Counted from the first letter of the stretch, positions 9,588 to 18,036 are shown. The stretch is 40,307 nt of DNA from Terriglobia bacterium (GCA_020073205.1 JAIQFR010000031.1:1-40307), one strand, 5' to 3'. Program-made: numbers and translations. The notes: generated by a model not told the origin, from the letters alone.

Positions 9588-10855
9588 GGACGGCCGCGAC
9601 TTCCGATGGGCGTGGCACCGGCCGCGCCCTCGAGGACCATCCGTTCGGCAGCGGTGAAGCGGTGCTGGACGGTCAGCTCGTCGCTGTCCGCGCCCCCATG
9701 GCCCTCGATCCGGTACCCCTCGGGCGCCAGCCGGTAGACGTACGGGCGGCTCCAGGGGTCCAGGAGGTCCCTGGGCTTGAGATACCCGCTGTGGACCAGT
9801 GCGTCGAGTCGCGGCGGGACGGCGCCGAAGTCGAGATAGAACGCGCGCACCGCCTGCTCGACTCGCTCGAGCCGTGCGCGGCTCGCGAACGTCCGGAGGC
9901 GCTCCGTGGCGTCGCCGCTCAATTCCATCCTCCACGGCGCCGCGGGATTGAAACGGAGCGTGAGGAGCGAAACGACCGCGAGGGTGGCGAGAAGGAGAGG
10001 GACCCCTTGGGTGGTAAGGCGCTCGCGGAGATCCGCCGGCCGGAGCGGCTCGATCACCGACGCCGCGCGGATCTCTTCGATCAGGCTCCGGTTCACCAGC
10101 TCGTACAGGAGCCGATAGGTGTCGAATTCCCCCAGAGGGCACCGTTCGGAGATCTCCTGGACGTTGGCGCGCCCGTCCACCATCCGGAGAACCTCCCTTG
10201 CCTCGGGAGTGATCTGGATCTCCGGCGCGGCCGTGCCGGCCTCGCCCGCACCCTGCAGGCCGAGGTCGATGTCGGCGTCCACGAGGGACTGGACGGGCGC
10301 TTCCACCGCCGCGCCCGTCACCGTCTTTCTCAGCACCATCTGGCCCGATCGGATTCGCTTCTCGATGATCGGCCATTCGTCGACCATCCGCGCCCCTTCC
10401 ATCAGGATGGTCTCGGCCCCGATCGGGGCGAAGTGTTCGCGGTCGTACTCGACGTGCTCCGCGGGGGCGAAGTGGTAGCGGCCGGCGCGCCAGCGGAAGA
10501 GGCGGTAGACGATCTGGGTGACCTGGATCCGAAGGGCGTCCTGCAGATCTTGCTCCGAGACGAAGCCCGCCTTGACCAGGATGTAGCCGAGGCGCTGGAG
10601 GGTGCTCTTCTGGATCTTAAGGCTTTCCTGGAGCTGCGCTGCGGTGATCCTGCCCGTGCGTACCAAGACCGATCCCAGGAGATCCTCGAGGTTCCGCCGC
10701 CGCGTGTCGGCGCCGACGACCTGGCCCTCCAGGAAGGTCACGGTCACCGCGTCCTCGTCGTTCTCGACGGTCAGGGTGCCGGTCTTTCGCTGGATGCCGA
10801 TGAGCTGGAGGATATCCGCCAGCCCGAAGTCCTTGAGCGTGCCTTCGAGCGCCAC
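9584..10855 (-). CDS. DUF4388 / GspE-N-like protein fused to a GspG-like C-terminal domain
   Basis: The 423-residue protein begins with a DUF4388 domain (residues about 1-55, ALEGTLKDFGLADILQLIGI ... GTLTV). A helical MshEN/GspE-N-like segment follows (about 58-120: LGSVLVRTGRITAAQLQ ... LGYILVKAGFVSEQDLQ). Next is a winged-helix-like region (SERCPLGEFDTYRLLYELVN), one membrane helix at about 284-302 (VPLLLATLAVVSLLTL), and a C-terminal stretch resembling the globular part of type II secretion pseudopilin GspG (about 325-385: VEQAVRAFYLDFGAVPPRLDA; LLDPWSRPYVYRL). Domain similarities are seen; function is unknown. DUF4388 occurs in signalling proteins of Acidobacteria and delta-type proteobacteria. 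GTG at 10855 has GAGG upstream and matches the DUF4388 N-terminus. It lies 1 base after the TPR gene's stop. Confidence 0.75.
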   Translation of the reverse strand: MALEGTLKDFGLADILQLIGIQRKTGTLTVENDEDAVTVTFLEGQVVGADTRRRNLEDLLGSVLVRTGRITAAQLQESLKIQKSTLQRLGYILVKAGFVSEQDLQDALRIQVTQIVYRLFRWRAGRYHFAPAEHVEYDREHFAPIGAETILMEGARMVDEWPIIEKRIRSGQMVLRKTVTGAAVEAPVQSLVDADIDLGLQGAGEAGTAAPEIQITPEAREVLRMVDGRANVQEISERCPLGEFDTYRLLYELVNRSLIEEIRAASVIEPLRPADLRERLTTQGVPLLLATLAVVSLLTLRFNPAAPWRMELSGDATERLRTFASRARLERVEQAVRAFYLDFGAVPPRLDALVHSGYLKPRDLLDPWSRPYVYRLAPEGYRIEGHGGADSDELTVQHRFTAAERMVLEGAAGATPIGSRGRP

Positions 10856-10856
10856 C

Positions 10857-12920
10857 TTACGCCTCGAAGCGACGTCGCTGCCGGAGGTTCCCGGCGAGCC
10901 AGACGGCCGCGGCCAGCGGCGCGCAGACGAGCGCGGCCGGACAGAGAGGGAACGAGGCGGGTACGCTGCCCGAGCGGAGGAGGTCCAGCCGAAGATCGGC
11001 ACCCGTGAAGCGCTGGATCGGGACGAACAACTCCGGCAGCCACGCGATCCACGCCGTCAGCCAGAGGAAGAGCAGGAGCGCGCCGAGAGCGGGCTTGCCC
11101 TTGAGCACGTCTCCGGCCCCGGGCAGCACCGTGGAGGCGATCCGGCGGATGAATCGGTTCATCCGGTCGTGGCGCTCGATCTCGTAGAGCTTCCGGGTCT
11201 TGGTCTCCGGAGCCAGTCCGTCCCCGAGGACGAACAGGTGCACGCACTGGGTGCAGTAGTCGTTCGCGTCCCGCGCGCTCTTGCACAGATGACAGAACGG
11301 GCGGCCGCACCGAGCGCAGCGACGCGCCGGACGTTGCCGGACCGAGGACAAGAGCGCCACCAGCGCGGCGACCAGGGCCAGGAGGGCCACGACGCTCGTG
11401 GGGTTCAGGAATTGCAGGGCGATCTCGCGGCCTGGCCCGCCCCTCCGGCCGCTCTCGAGCCAGCCCTTGAGCTGGCCACCCGACAGCGTCGCCCGCACGA
11501 TCGTTCCGACCCCGACGCCCGCGTCGACAACCGTGGGCCGATCTCCCTCCTTCGCATGCCGCGAGAGCAAGTCCGCGATCGCTTTCGGGTCGATGTCTCG
11601 GGCCCGGTTGAGAGAGGTCTCGGCCTCCTTGAAGTTGAAAGCCTCGGACTGCGCAAGGTGGAGATCGTAGTACGCGAGGATCGATTCGGGCTCCACGGCG
11701 ATCGCCCGTTTGTACATGACCGCTGCCTCGGAGTACTGCCCGGTATGGAAGAAGATGTTACCGAGGTTGACCAGCGCGTGATAGGTGTCGGGATCGAGGG
11801 CGAGGACCTGCTTGTACTCGCGGTACGCCTCTTCGTAGTAGCGCCCGTTCTTGTAGAGTCCCGCCAGGAGGAACCGGTAGATCGGCTGCTCGGGGTGCGC
11901 CTCGACCAGCTCGCGCATCTTGACGACGCGATCGGGGTCCCAGCGGCCCGACGCCGCCGCAAGCGACGTCCGGACCACCGGATCGGCGGTCAGGCCGTAA
12001 ATGGCCACCGCGACACGGTACGCCGGCACCGACACGAAGGCGCCTAGCAGCAGGACGGTGGCCACGAGCCGCTCCGCTTTCCCCGACACACGGAACGTCA
12101 CGACGAGCCAGTAGAGTGCGATCCAGCCCGCGGCGATCCACGAGAGGAGCGGCAGGAGGAGCAGCGCCCAGCCTGCGGCGGGCGCCCATCGCTCCGCTCC
12201 CCGCCGCAGCATCTCCTCCTCGACCTCGTGGCGCACGGCGACCTGATGCCGCAAGACGAGGAGCAACGAGAATGCGGCCAGGCACCCGAGGAGGGCGAAT
12301 ACCAACACGAGAGCGAGGTCGTTGACCAGGCCGAGGCTCGTCCACGCTTCGCGGAGCTGTGCCTTCGCCGCCCGGAAGAGCTCGCCGCCCGTCCGCAAGA
12401 GCCCGCCGCCCGACTTCCACAGGACCGACGCCCGCGCGAGATGGATCTGCGAGGCGGAGGGATCGAATACGTCGGCCAGCTCCAGCGAGCGGAGCGCTTT
12501 CTCGTGGCTCCCTTCGCCGAGATACCGCCGGGCCTCCGCCACCAGCGCGGCGGCGGCTCCCTCCACCCGGTGAATGTCCTCCTCCGCGCAGAAGGCCCGG
12601 ATCAGCTCCGATTGGCGAGAGGCGTCGGCGTCGCGCGAGTCGGCGAGGTAACCCTTGCGCTGGAACCACGCCCCTTCGAGACGGGACTGGAACGTGTCGA
12701 AATCGAAGCCCCGCCGGCCTTCCCTGAGGGCCGCGATGCCGCCATTCTCGGCCGGGCGCTCGCCTTCGGGTTCGGGGCTCGGGGCGACGAGATGGATGAC
12801 GCCGCTGTCCGCCGCGGCGGAGCCGGAGAGCGCGGTCGCGGCCACCAGGAGGAGCGGGGCGATCCAACGCAGCGCCCGAGCCGAGCGTCCTCGAGGCGCG
12901 GCCCGCGGGACCGCGATCAG
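10857..12920 (-). CDS. TPR and zinc-ribbon multi-pass membrane protein
   Basis: Apparent N-terminal signal or anchor (RWIAPLLLVAATALSGSAAA) leads into a helical periplasmic region. It is followed by membrane helices (LALVLVFALLGCLAAFSLLL; WALLLLPLLSWIAAGWIALY; LVATVLLLGAFVSVPAYRV). At least three TPR units come next (YRFLLAGLYKNGRYYEEAYR; YHALVNLGNIFFHTGQYSEA; LAYYDLHLAQSEAFNFKEAE), then another helix, a zinc ribbon (CARCGRPFCHLC ... CTQC) and two more helices. Function is unknown; such proteins often scaffold envelope complexes. The start is a problem: no ATG, GTG or TTG lies at a sensible place. I place it at CTG 12920, which overlaps the DUF1844 stop as CTGA and leaves a full signal peptide (687 residues). 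Alternatives are GTG 13016 (100-base overlap) and GTG 12845 (destroys the signal peptide). Confidence 0.7.
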   Translation of the reverse strand: MIAVPRAAPRGRSARALRWIAPLLLVAATALSGSAAADSGVIHLVAPSPEPEGERPAENGGIAALREGRRGFDFDTFQSRLEGAWFQRKGYLADSRDADASRQSELIRAFCAEEDIHRVEGAAAALVAEARRYLGEGSHEKALRSLELADVFDPSASQIHLARASVLWKSGGGLLRTGGELFRAAKAQLREAWTSLGLVNDLALVLVFALLGCLAAFSLLLVLRHQVAVRHEVEEEMLRRGAERWAPAAGWALLLLPLLSWIAAGWIALYWLVVTFRVSGKAERLVATVLLLGAFVSVPAYRVAVAIYGLTADPVVRTSLAAASGRWDPDRVVKMRELVEAHPEQPIYRFLLAGLYKNGRYYEEAYREYKQVLALDPDTYHALVNLGNIFFHTGQYSEAAVMYKRAIAVEPESILAYYDLHLAQSEAFNFKEAETSLNRARDIDPKAIADLLSRHAKEGDRPTVVDAGVGVGTIVRATLSGGQLKGWLESGRRGGPGREIALQFLNPTSVVALLALVAALVALLSSVRQRPARRCARCGRPFCHLCKSARDANDYCTQCVHLFVLGDGLAPETKTRKLYEIERHDRMNRFIRRIASTVLPGAGDVLKGKPALGALLLFLWLTAWIAWLPELFVPIQRFTGADLRLDLLRSGSVPASFPLCPAALVCAPLAAAVWLAGNLRQRRRFEA

Positions 12921-13381
12921 CCGCCCAGGCCCGCGCGGGCCACGTAGAGCATGCGGAGTTGGTAGAGCACCTGTTCCAGGAGCGTCTCCTCCTGGCGGGA
13001 CAGGTTGCCCCGGCACTTCACGTGCAGGAGCTCCAGCATGTCGATCTGGAGCTTCGCCTTCTCGGGGTCCACCGTGGCTTGGCCGCTCCCCGGGTGCGGG
13101 ATCTCGCCCAGGAAGAGCAACGCGGGCTGCGCCATGGCGTTGATCAGCATAGTGAAGTCGACGTCCGAAGGCTCGTCGAGGGAGCGGTGCTCGAATCCCG
13201 CGCGGGCCTCCGGCCGGGGCGGGTCCTCGGGAGGCGGAGGGGGGGGCGGCCGGTGCTCGGCCTCGTCCGGCTCCCCCGATCGGCGCTCCCCGTCCACGGT
13301 GAAGTGACGCCTGTCCGTCACCTTGAACGCCGGGGCGGCGCGATTCTCGCCCTTCCCGCCGGCCGGTTCCTGCTCCTTCAT
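12917..13381 (-). CDS. DUF1844 domain protein
   Basis: The 154-residue protein has a disordered, charged and proline-rich N-terminus with a run of seven prolines at about 45-51. The C-terminal DUF1844 domain follows (DVDFTMLINAMAQPALLFLG at about residues 73-92; GNLSRQEETLLEQVLYQLRM). DUF1844 proteins are small, widespread in Acidobacteria, delta-type proteobacteria and planctomycetes, and have no established function. The ATG at 13381 has GGAGGGCGGG upstream. It is the first gene of a likely three-gene unit with the TPR and DUF4388 proteins, which supports a shared role. A candidate promoter lies at 13434-13463. Confidence 0.85.
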   Translation of the reverse strand: MKEQEPAGGKGENRAAPAFKVTDRRHFTVDGERRSGEPDEAEHRPPPPPPPEDPPRPEARAGFEHRSLDEPSDVDFTMLINAMAQPALLFLGEIPHPGSGQATVDPEKAKLQIDMLELLHVKCRGNLSRQEETLLEQVLYQLRMLYVARAGLGG

Positions 13382-13431
13382 CCCGCCCTCCGGCGCGCTC
13401 CGCCCTCTCCCGCGCGCAACCGCCCGCGGCG

Positions 13432-13445
13432 GGATGGTACCATCC
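13432..13445. repeat. perfect 14-bp palindrome, possible operator
   Basis: GGATGGTACCATCC reads identically on both strands and covers the candidate -10 of the DUF1844 unit. Its position would let a dimeric DNA-binding protein block that promoter. No second copy was noticed in the window. Confidence 0.5.
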
Positions 13446-13463
13446 TCCTTCTTCGAGTTTCAA
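13434..13463 (-). promoter_or_regulatory. candidate promoter of the DUF1844-TPR-DUF4388 unit
   Basis: Minus-strand TTGAAA (13463-13458), 18-base spacer, TACCAT (13439-13434). A second TTGAAA directly precedes the first (13469-13464). The region is AT-rich relative to its surroundings. The -10 lies inside a 14-base perfect palindrome (13432-13445). Confidence 0.5.
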
Positions 13464-13562
13464 TTTCAATCGCGCACCTCAAGCGTCCGTCCGACGGCGG
13501 ACGCCGAGACCGCGGTCAAAGATGTGCCGCTGCTCGCGTCGAGTCAAGGAGAGCGCCCCGCC

Positions 13563-14375
13563 ATGGAACGGATCGACCGGTTCGAAGATCTCGTCGCGCT
13601 GATGGACCGGCTGCGGGCCCCCGATGGCTGCCCTTGGGACCGCGAGCAGACCTACGCGACGCTACGCGGCTACCTGCTCGAGGAGTGCTACGAGGTCGTC
13701 GAGGCGATCGACCGGGACGAACGGGGTTCGCTCAAGGAGGAGCTCGGGGATCTCCTGTTCCAGGTGGTGTTCCTCGCCCGCCTCGCCCAGGAGGAAGGAG
13801 CCTTCGACGCCGCCGGCGTCGTCCGCGGAATCGCCGAGAAGATGATCCGTCGCCATCCCCACGTCTTCGGCGACGCGAGGGCGGACACGTCGGGCGAGGT
13901 GCTCAGGCGGTGGGAGGAGATCAAGAGACGCGAGAAGGAAGCGACGGACGGTCCCGGTGCCGCGAGGGCCGGCGGATCCGTGCTGTCGGGCGTGCCCCGG
14001 GCGCTCCCCGCGCTGCTCAAGGCGCAGCGATTGTCCACCAAGGCTGCGCGGGTCGGGTTCGACTGGCGGAGCGACGCGGACGTGGTGGAGAAGCTCGCGG
14101 AGGAGCTCACGGAGCTTCGCTCCGCCATTGAGTCCCGTGACGGCCTGGCCGCGCGCGAAGAGCTCGGGGACCTGTTGTTTACCGCGGCGAACCTCGGGCG
14201 GCGTCTCGGCATGGACCCCGAGGAGGCCCTCGAGGGGGCGAATCGGAAATTCGCTCGACGGTTCGCGCGGGTCGAGGTGGAGCTGGAGCGGCAGGGCGTC
14301 CCGCTCGAGGAGGCCGGGCTCGATCTCATGGACCGACTCTGGAACGAGGTCAAGGACGAGGAGCGGGGCGTCTAG
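13563..14375 (+). CDS. mazG: nucleoside triphosphate pyrophosphohydrolase MazG
   Basis: MazG hydrolyses (d)NTPs to monophosphates and pyrophosphate, cleaning the nucleotide pool and affecting the stringent response. The 270-residue protein has the two tandem MazG folds of the E. coli type. The N-terminal half starts LVALMDRLRAPDGCPWDREQ and carries the acidic metal-binding helices LLEECYEVVEAID and EELGDLLFQVVFLARLA. The C-terminal half carries KLAEELTELRSAI and EELGDLLFTAANLGRRLG. The ATG at 13563 has AAGGAGAG about 11 bases upstream. It is one of only three complete plus-strand genes, diverges from the DUF1844 unit, and ends on a CTAG shared with the convergent accA stop. Confidence 0.95.
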   Translation: MERIDRFEDLVALMDRLRAPDGCPWDREQTYATLRGYLLEECYEVVEAIDRDERGSLKEELGDLLFQVVFLARLAQEEGAFDAAGVVRGIAEKMIRRHPHVFGDARADTSGEVLRRWEEIKRREKEATDGPGAARAGGSVLSGVPRALPALLKAQRLSTKAARVGFDWRSDADVVEKLAEELTELRSAIESRDGLAAREELGDLLFTAANLGRRLGMDPEEALEGANRKFARRFARVEVELERQGVPLEEAGLDLMDRLWNEVKDEERGV

Positions 14376-15343
14376 CCAGCGGCGGCCCGGCTGGGAGCGG
14401 AGTCCAGGAACTTGCCGAGCTTGCGGAACCGCTCATAGCGCTGGGCGATCAGCCCTTCGGCGTCGAGAGGCTCGAGATCCCGCATCTGGCGTTCGAGCAG
14501 GTCCCCCACGATCGCGGCCTGTCGGGCCGGATCCACATGGGCCCCGCCGGTCACCTCCGGGATCACCTCGTCCACGATGTCGAGTCGATACAGGTCCGGC
14601 GCCGTGGTCTTCATGGCGAGCGCCGCGTCGCGGCTCCTCGATGGATCGCGCCAGAGGATCGCAGCGCATCCCTCGGGACTGATCACCGAGTAGACGCTGA
14701 ACTCCAGCATGTTGACCCGGTTTCCCACACCGATCGCGAGCGCTCCCCCGCTCCCCCCCTCGCCCGTCACGGTGACCAGGAGCGGAATGCGCAGCTTCGC
14801 CATCTCCCGGAGGTTGAACGCGATCGCCTCCGCCTGGCCGCGCTCTTCGGCACCGATGCCGGGGTAGGCCCCCGGCGTATCGATGAAGCTCAGGACGGGC
14901 CGTCCGAACTTCTCCGCGAGGCGCATGAGACGAAGCGCCTTTCGGTACCCCTCGGGGCGTGGCATCCCGAAGTTGCGGTAGACCTTCTCCTTCGTGTCCC
15001 GCCCCTTCTGGTGGCCGACGATGCCCACCGCACGGCCCCTGAACACGCCGAATCCCGCCACGATCGCCGGATCGTCGGCGTACTTCCGGTCGCCGTGGAC
15101 TTCGACGAACCCCTCCACCAAGTGGCGAACGTAATCGAGGGTGTAGGGCCGCCGCGGGTGCCGCGCCACCAGCGTCGTCTGCCAGGGTGTGAGCGATCCG
15201 TAAATCCTCGCCCGGGTGGTCTCGAGTTCGCGCTCGAGCCGCTCCCGCTGCCGGCGGGTGCCGATGTCGTCCCCCATCCCGGAGAGCGACTCGATCCGCC
15301 GTTCGAGTTCGAGAATCGGCTCCTCGAAGCGCTCCTCGCTCAC
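14372..15343 (-). CDS. accA: acetyl-CoA carboxylase carboxyltransferase subunit alpha
   Basis: AccA with AccD moves the carboxyl group from carboxybiotin to acetyl-CoA, giving malonyl-CoA for fatty-acid synthesis. The 323-residue protein has the typical N-terminal helices (ELERRIESLSGMG), then YVRHLVEGFVEVHGDRKYAD. The crotonase-like fold follows with GRAVGIVGHQKGRDTKEK, SFIDTPGAYPGIGAEERGQA and the glycine-rich VTGEGGSGGALAIGVGN. AccD, biotin carrier and carboxylase genes are not in the window. Start ATG at 15343 with GGGGAGG upstream. It probably has its own promoter (15383-15409). Its stop overlaps the mazG stop by 3 bases, convergent. Confidence 0.97.
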   Translation of the reverse strand: MSEERFEEPILELERRIESLSGMGDDIGTRRQRERLERELETTRARIYGSLTPWQTTLVARHPRRPYTLDYVRHLVEGFVEVHGDRKYADDPAIVAGFGVFRGRAVGIVGHQKGRDTKEKVYRNFGMPRPEGYRKALRLMRLAEKFGRPVLSFIDTPGAYPGIGAEERGQAEAIAFNLREMAKLRIPLLVTVTGEGGSGGALAIGVGNRVNMLEFSVYSVISPEGCAAILWRDPSRSRDAALAMKTTAPDLYRLDIVDEVIPEVTGGAHVDPARQAAIVGDLLERQMRDLEPLDAEGLIAQRYERFRKLGKFLDSAPSRAAAG

Positions 15344-15382
15344 GTGGCCTCCCCTCGCTTCCCCGTCCGCCGCCGCCTAGGG

Positions 15383-15409
15383 ATAATCGACGGTGGCGCC
15401 GCCTGTCAA
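15383..15409 (-). promoter_or_regulatory. candidate accA promoter
   Basis: Minus-strand TTGACA (15409-15404) is a perfect -35. GATTAT (15388-15383, 4/6) follows after a short 15-base spacer. The TGA inside the -35 is the stop codon of the upstream nucleotidyltransferase gene. Confidence 0.45.
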
Positions 15410-18036
15410 GAGCTTCCGAGCGCGTCGAGCGCCGCGCGAAGCTGCTCCTCCCGTCCGTGCGCCATTCCGTCGAGCTTCGCCTGTAACGCCGCATCGAGCC
15501 CGATGGCGATCAGCGGCCCCTGCCGCACACCGGCCCGGAGCAGGTCCCGGCCATCGATGTCCGGCGTCACATCCTGCAGGCGCGACAGGTAGTCGGACAC
15601 CGCCTTCCGAGTTTCCTCCCGGCCCGTGAGCCCCATGACCATCAGGAGCGTCTCCGCCGGCTCGCCCCTGCAGGCCTCGTGGATGCGGCTCGGAAGGGTT
15701 GCGGCTGAGGCGAGGCGCGAGACGACGTGTCGGGTGCGCTCGGGCGCATCGGCCAGGATCCGCTTCGCGGCACGTCCCGGCCGGAGTCGCTCGAGCAGCT
15801 CGGCCCGGGCGGAGCCGTCGAGTTCCCCGGCGAGGACCCCGAGGACGACCGTCCAGGCGAGGAGCTCCTCGTCCCGGTAGAGCAGACGGTACCACCCCAG
15901 GACCTCCTCGGTGCGCTCGAGGCGCGCGAGCGTCCTCCTCGAGGGAGCGAGGTCCGGGTGGAGCGCCGTGAGAAGGCCGAGCTCCTTCATCATCTCGACG
16001 GCCCGCACCGCCCGTTTCTCCGACAGCGTCTTCTCGACCTCGCGCCTCAAGCGCAGCGGCGACAGGCGGTCGAAGACCTTCTCTCGGTGCGCCACCCGGA
16101 TCAAATGGGCGGTCTCCCGGGCGATCTCGAAGTCGAGACGGACCGCGAAGCGGACCGCTCGCAGGGCGCGCGTCGGATCCTCGATGAACGAAAGGCCGTG
16201 CAGCACGCGGATCTTCCCGTCGAGGAGGTCCTTGCGCCCTCCGAAGAAATCAGCGAGACGGCCGAACCCGGACGGGGTGAGCCGCACGGCGAGAGAGTTG
16301 ATGGTGAAATCGCGCCGGAAGAGGTCCTGCCGCAGCCCGCTGGGTGACACCTCCGGGAGAGCGGCGGGGCGGCGATAGTGCTCGGTCCGGGCCGCAGCCA
16401 GGTCGATCCTGAGCCCGTCGTCGAGGAACAACGCCGCAGTCTGAAAGGCGTCGTGGACGCGGAGCCGGCCTCCGAGTCGCCCGGCGAGAGCGGACGCGAG
16501 CGATCCCGCGTCCCCCTCGACCACCACGTCGAGATCGCGGTTCTCGCGCCGGAGCAGGAGATCCCGTACGACGCCCCCGACCAGGTAGGCCGGCGTGCCG
16601 CGCTCCCCCGCGATCTCGCCCAGAGAGCGGAGCACCGCCATCGCCCGCGGGGTCAGGCGCCGCTGCATCATCGGGGCCAGGTCGATTCCTCCCTCCCGTT
16701 CGTCCGCGCCCGGACCGCCCGCTTCGTGTGCCCGGCGGCCCGCGGCGTCCCGCTCGTAGAGGTGTCGCAGGAGCGAGGTCCGGGTCACGATGCCCGTGAT
16801 CCGGCTCGGACCGTCCCCCACGAGGACGAATCGGAGGTTGCGCGCGAGCAGCCGTCGCTCGAGCGTCTCGAGGTCCGCCTCGGGAGGAACGACGTCGATC
16901 TCCGCGGACACGAGGTCCCGCACGGCACGGGACCCCATTCCGTGGTGCAGGGCGGAATCCGCGATCTGACGCGTCAGCGCGCCGACGACCCGGCCGCGGT
17001 CGGTCACCGGGAGCGCGTTGATCCGGTATCGGTTCAAGATCCCGACGGCGTCGTCCACGGTCGAGTTCGCCGTGACCGTGTGGAGGGCCGGATGGGCGAG
17101 ATCGGCGGCGCGGACGGATGGAACCACCGTATCGCGGAGCGCGGCGAGCAGCGCTTCCCTGGCCTCGATCAGGGTCAGCCCCCGGAGGACGGCGGAGGCC
17201 GCCTGCGGGTGGCCCCCGCCTCCGAACGCCGCGGCGAGGCGGGAGGCGTCGAGGTCGGTGGCGCGGCTTCGCACGATCAGCACGATCCGGTCGTCCATCC
17301 GGATCAGCGCGGCCATCCTCTCCGCCTCCGTGGCCTGGACGTACTGCTGCACCACGACCGAGGCCTCGGGCACGAAGCGATCCGCGGCGACTGCAGCGAC
17401 GACCACCTCCTGTCCCCGGATCCGGTGAGGGCGCGCCTCGTGGAGAAGCGCGTGGTAGAGATCGACCTGGTCCGGGGTGAGTCCGCGGGCCAGCGTCCTC
17501 GCGACCCGGAGGAGATCCGCGCCCCGCTCCAGGAGCCAGGCGGCGGCGCGGAGATCTTCCGGCGTGGTGCCGGCATGGAGCAGGTTGCCCGTGTCCTCGT
17601 AGATCCCCAGCGTCAGGAAAGTTGCCTGGCTCGGGGTGATCGTGAGGCGTCTCGCCTCGAGCATCGAGACCATAAGCGTGCTCACCGCCCCGGTCGGGCG
17701 ACGGTGGATCTCGGCGCCGGCGGGGTCCTCCTCTCGTGGGTGGTGGTCGTAGCAGGTCACGGACACACGACCGGCGGGAGCGAGGATCTCGCGGAACCGG
17801 CCGATCCGCTCCCCCGACGCCGTGTCCACCAGGACGATCGAGGTCACCGCCGCGAGGTCGACGTCCCGTGAGCGCGTCTCCGGCAGAAGGTCCGGCTCGG
17901 CCTCGAGGTACGCCTTCACCGCGGGTGATTTCGATCCGGGAAACGATGCGACGGCTCCGGGGTGGAGCAAGAGCGCCGCGAGGACGCCGGCCGCGCAATC
18001 GAAGTCCGCGTTTTCGTGCGTCGTGACCAGGATCAC
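15406..18036 (-). CDS. DHH-CBS-poly(A) polymerase-type tRNA nucleotidyltransferase
   Basis: The 876-residue protein has four parts. A DHH phosphoesterase domain carries TTHENADFDC near the start, VLVDTASG and CYDHHPR with DHH at about 97-99. A DHHA1-like FGGGGH lies at about 271-276. Two CBS domains span about 310-430. A class II nucleotidyltransferase domain has GGVVRDLLL at about 487-495, the metal-binding DLD at about 501-503, and RRDFTINSLA. Proteins of this architecture in Aquifex and Geobacter-type bacteria are associated with tRNA 3'-end maturation, often as the A-adding enzyme. Whether this one adds A only or CCA cannot be decided by eye; two of the three tRNAs at 28-30 kb and the tRNA-Arg encode CCA. 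GTG 18036 matches the conserved N-terminus. GTG 18096, overlapping the xerD stop as GTGA, is an alternative adding 20 residues. Confidence 0.88.
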   Translation of the reverse strand: MILVTTHENADFDCAAGVLAALLLHPGAVASFPGSKSPAVKAYLEAEPDLLPETRSRDVDLAAVTSIVLVDTASGERIGRFREILAPAGRVSVTCYDHHPREEDPAGAEIHRRPTGAVSTLMVSMLEARRLTITPSQATFLTLGIYEDTGNLLHAGTTPEDLRAAAWLLERGADLLRVARTLARGLTPDQVDLYHALLHEARPHRIRGQEVVVAAVAADRFVPEASVVVQQYVQATEAERMAALIRMDDRIVLIVRSRATDLDASRLAAAFGGGGHPQAASAVLRGLTLIEAREALLAALRDTVVPSVRAADLAHPALHTVTANSTVDDAVGILNRYRINALPVTDRGRVVGALTRQIADSALHHGMGSRAVRDLVSAEIDVVPPEADLETLERRLLARNLRFVLVGDGPSRITGIVTRTSLLRHLYERDAAGRRAHEAGGPGADEREGGIDLAPMMQRRLTPRAMAVLRSLGEIAGERGTPAYLVGGVVRDLLLRRENRDLDVVVEGDAGSLASALAGRLGGRLRVHDAFQTAALFLDDGLRIDLAAARTEHYRRPAALPEVSPSGLRQDLFRRDFTINSLAVRLTPSGFGRLADFFGGRKDLLDGKIRVLHGLSFIEDPTRALRAVRFAVRLDFEIARETAHLIRVAHREKVFDRLSPLRLRREVEKTLSEKRAVRAVEMMKELGLLTALHPDLAPSRRTLARLERTEEVLGWYRLLYRDEELLAWTVVLGVLAGELDGSARAELLERLRPGRAAKRILADAPERTRHVVSRLASAATLPSRIHEACRGEPAETLLMVMGLTGREETRKAVSDYLSRLQDVTPDIDGRDLLRAGVRQGPLIAIGLDAALQAKLDGMAHGREEQLRAALDALGSS

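Noticed and set aside
10857-13469. An 870-residue open frame beginning MKLKLEEGG that includes the TPR protein
   Set aside because: The first 180 or so residues are antisense/out-of-frame reading of the DUF1844 gene and its leader, rich in Gly/Arg/Pro without family similarity. Only the part from about 12920 is protein-like.
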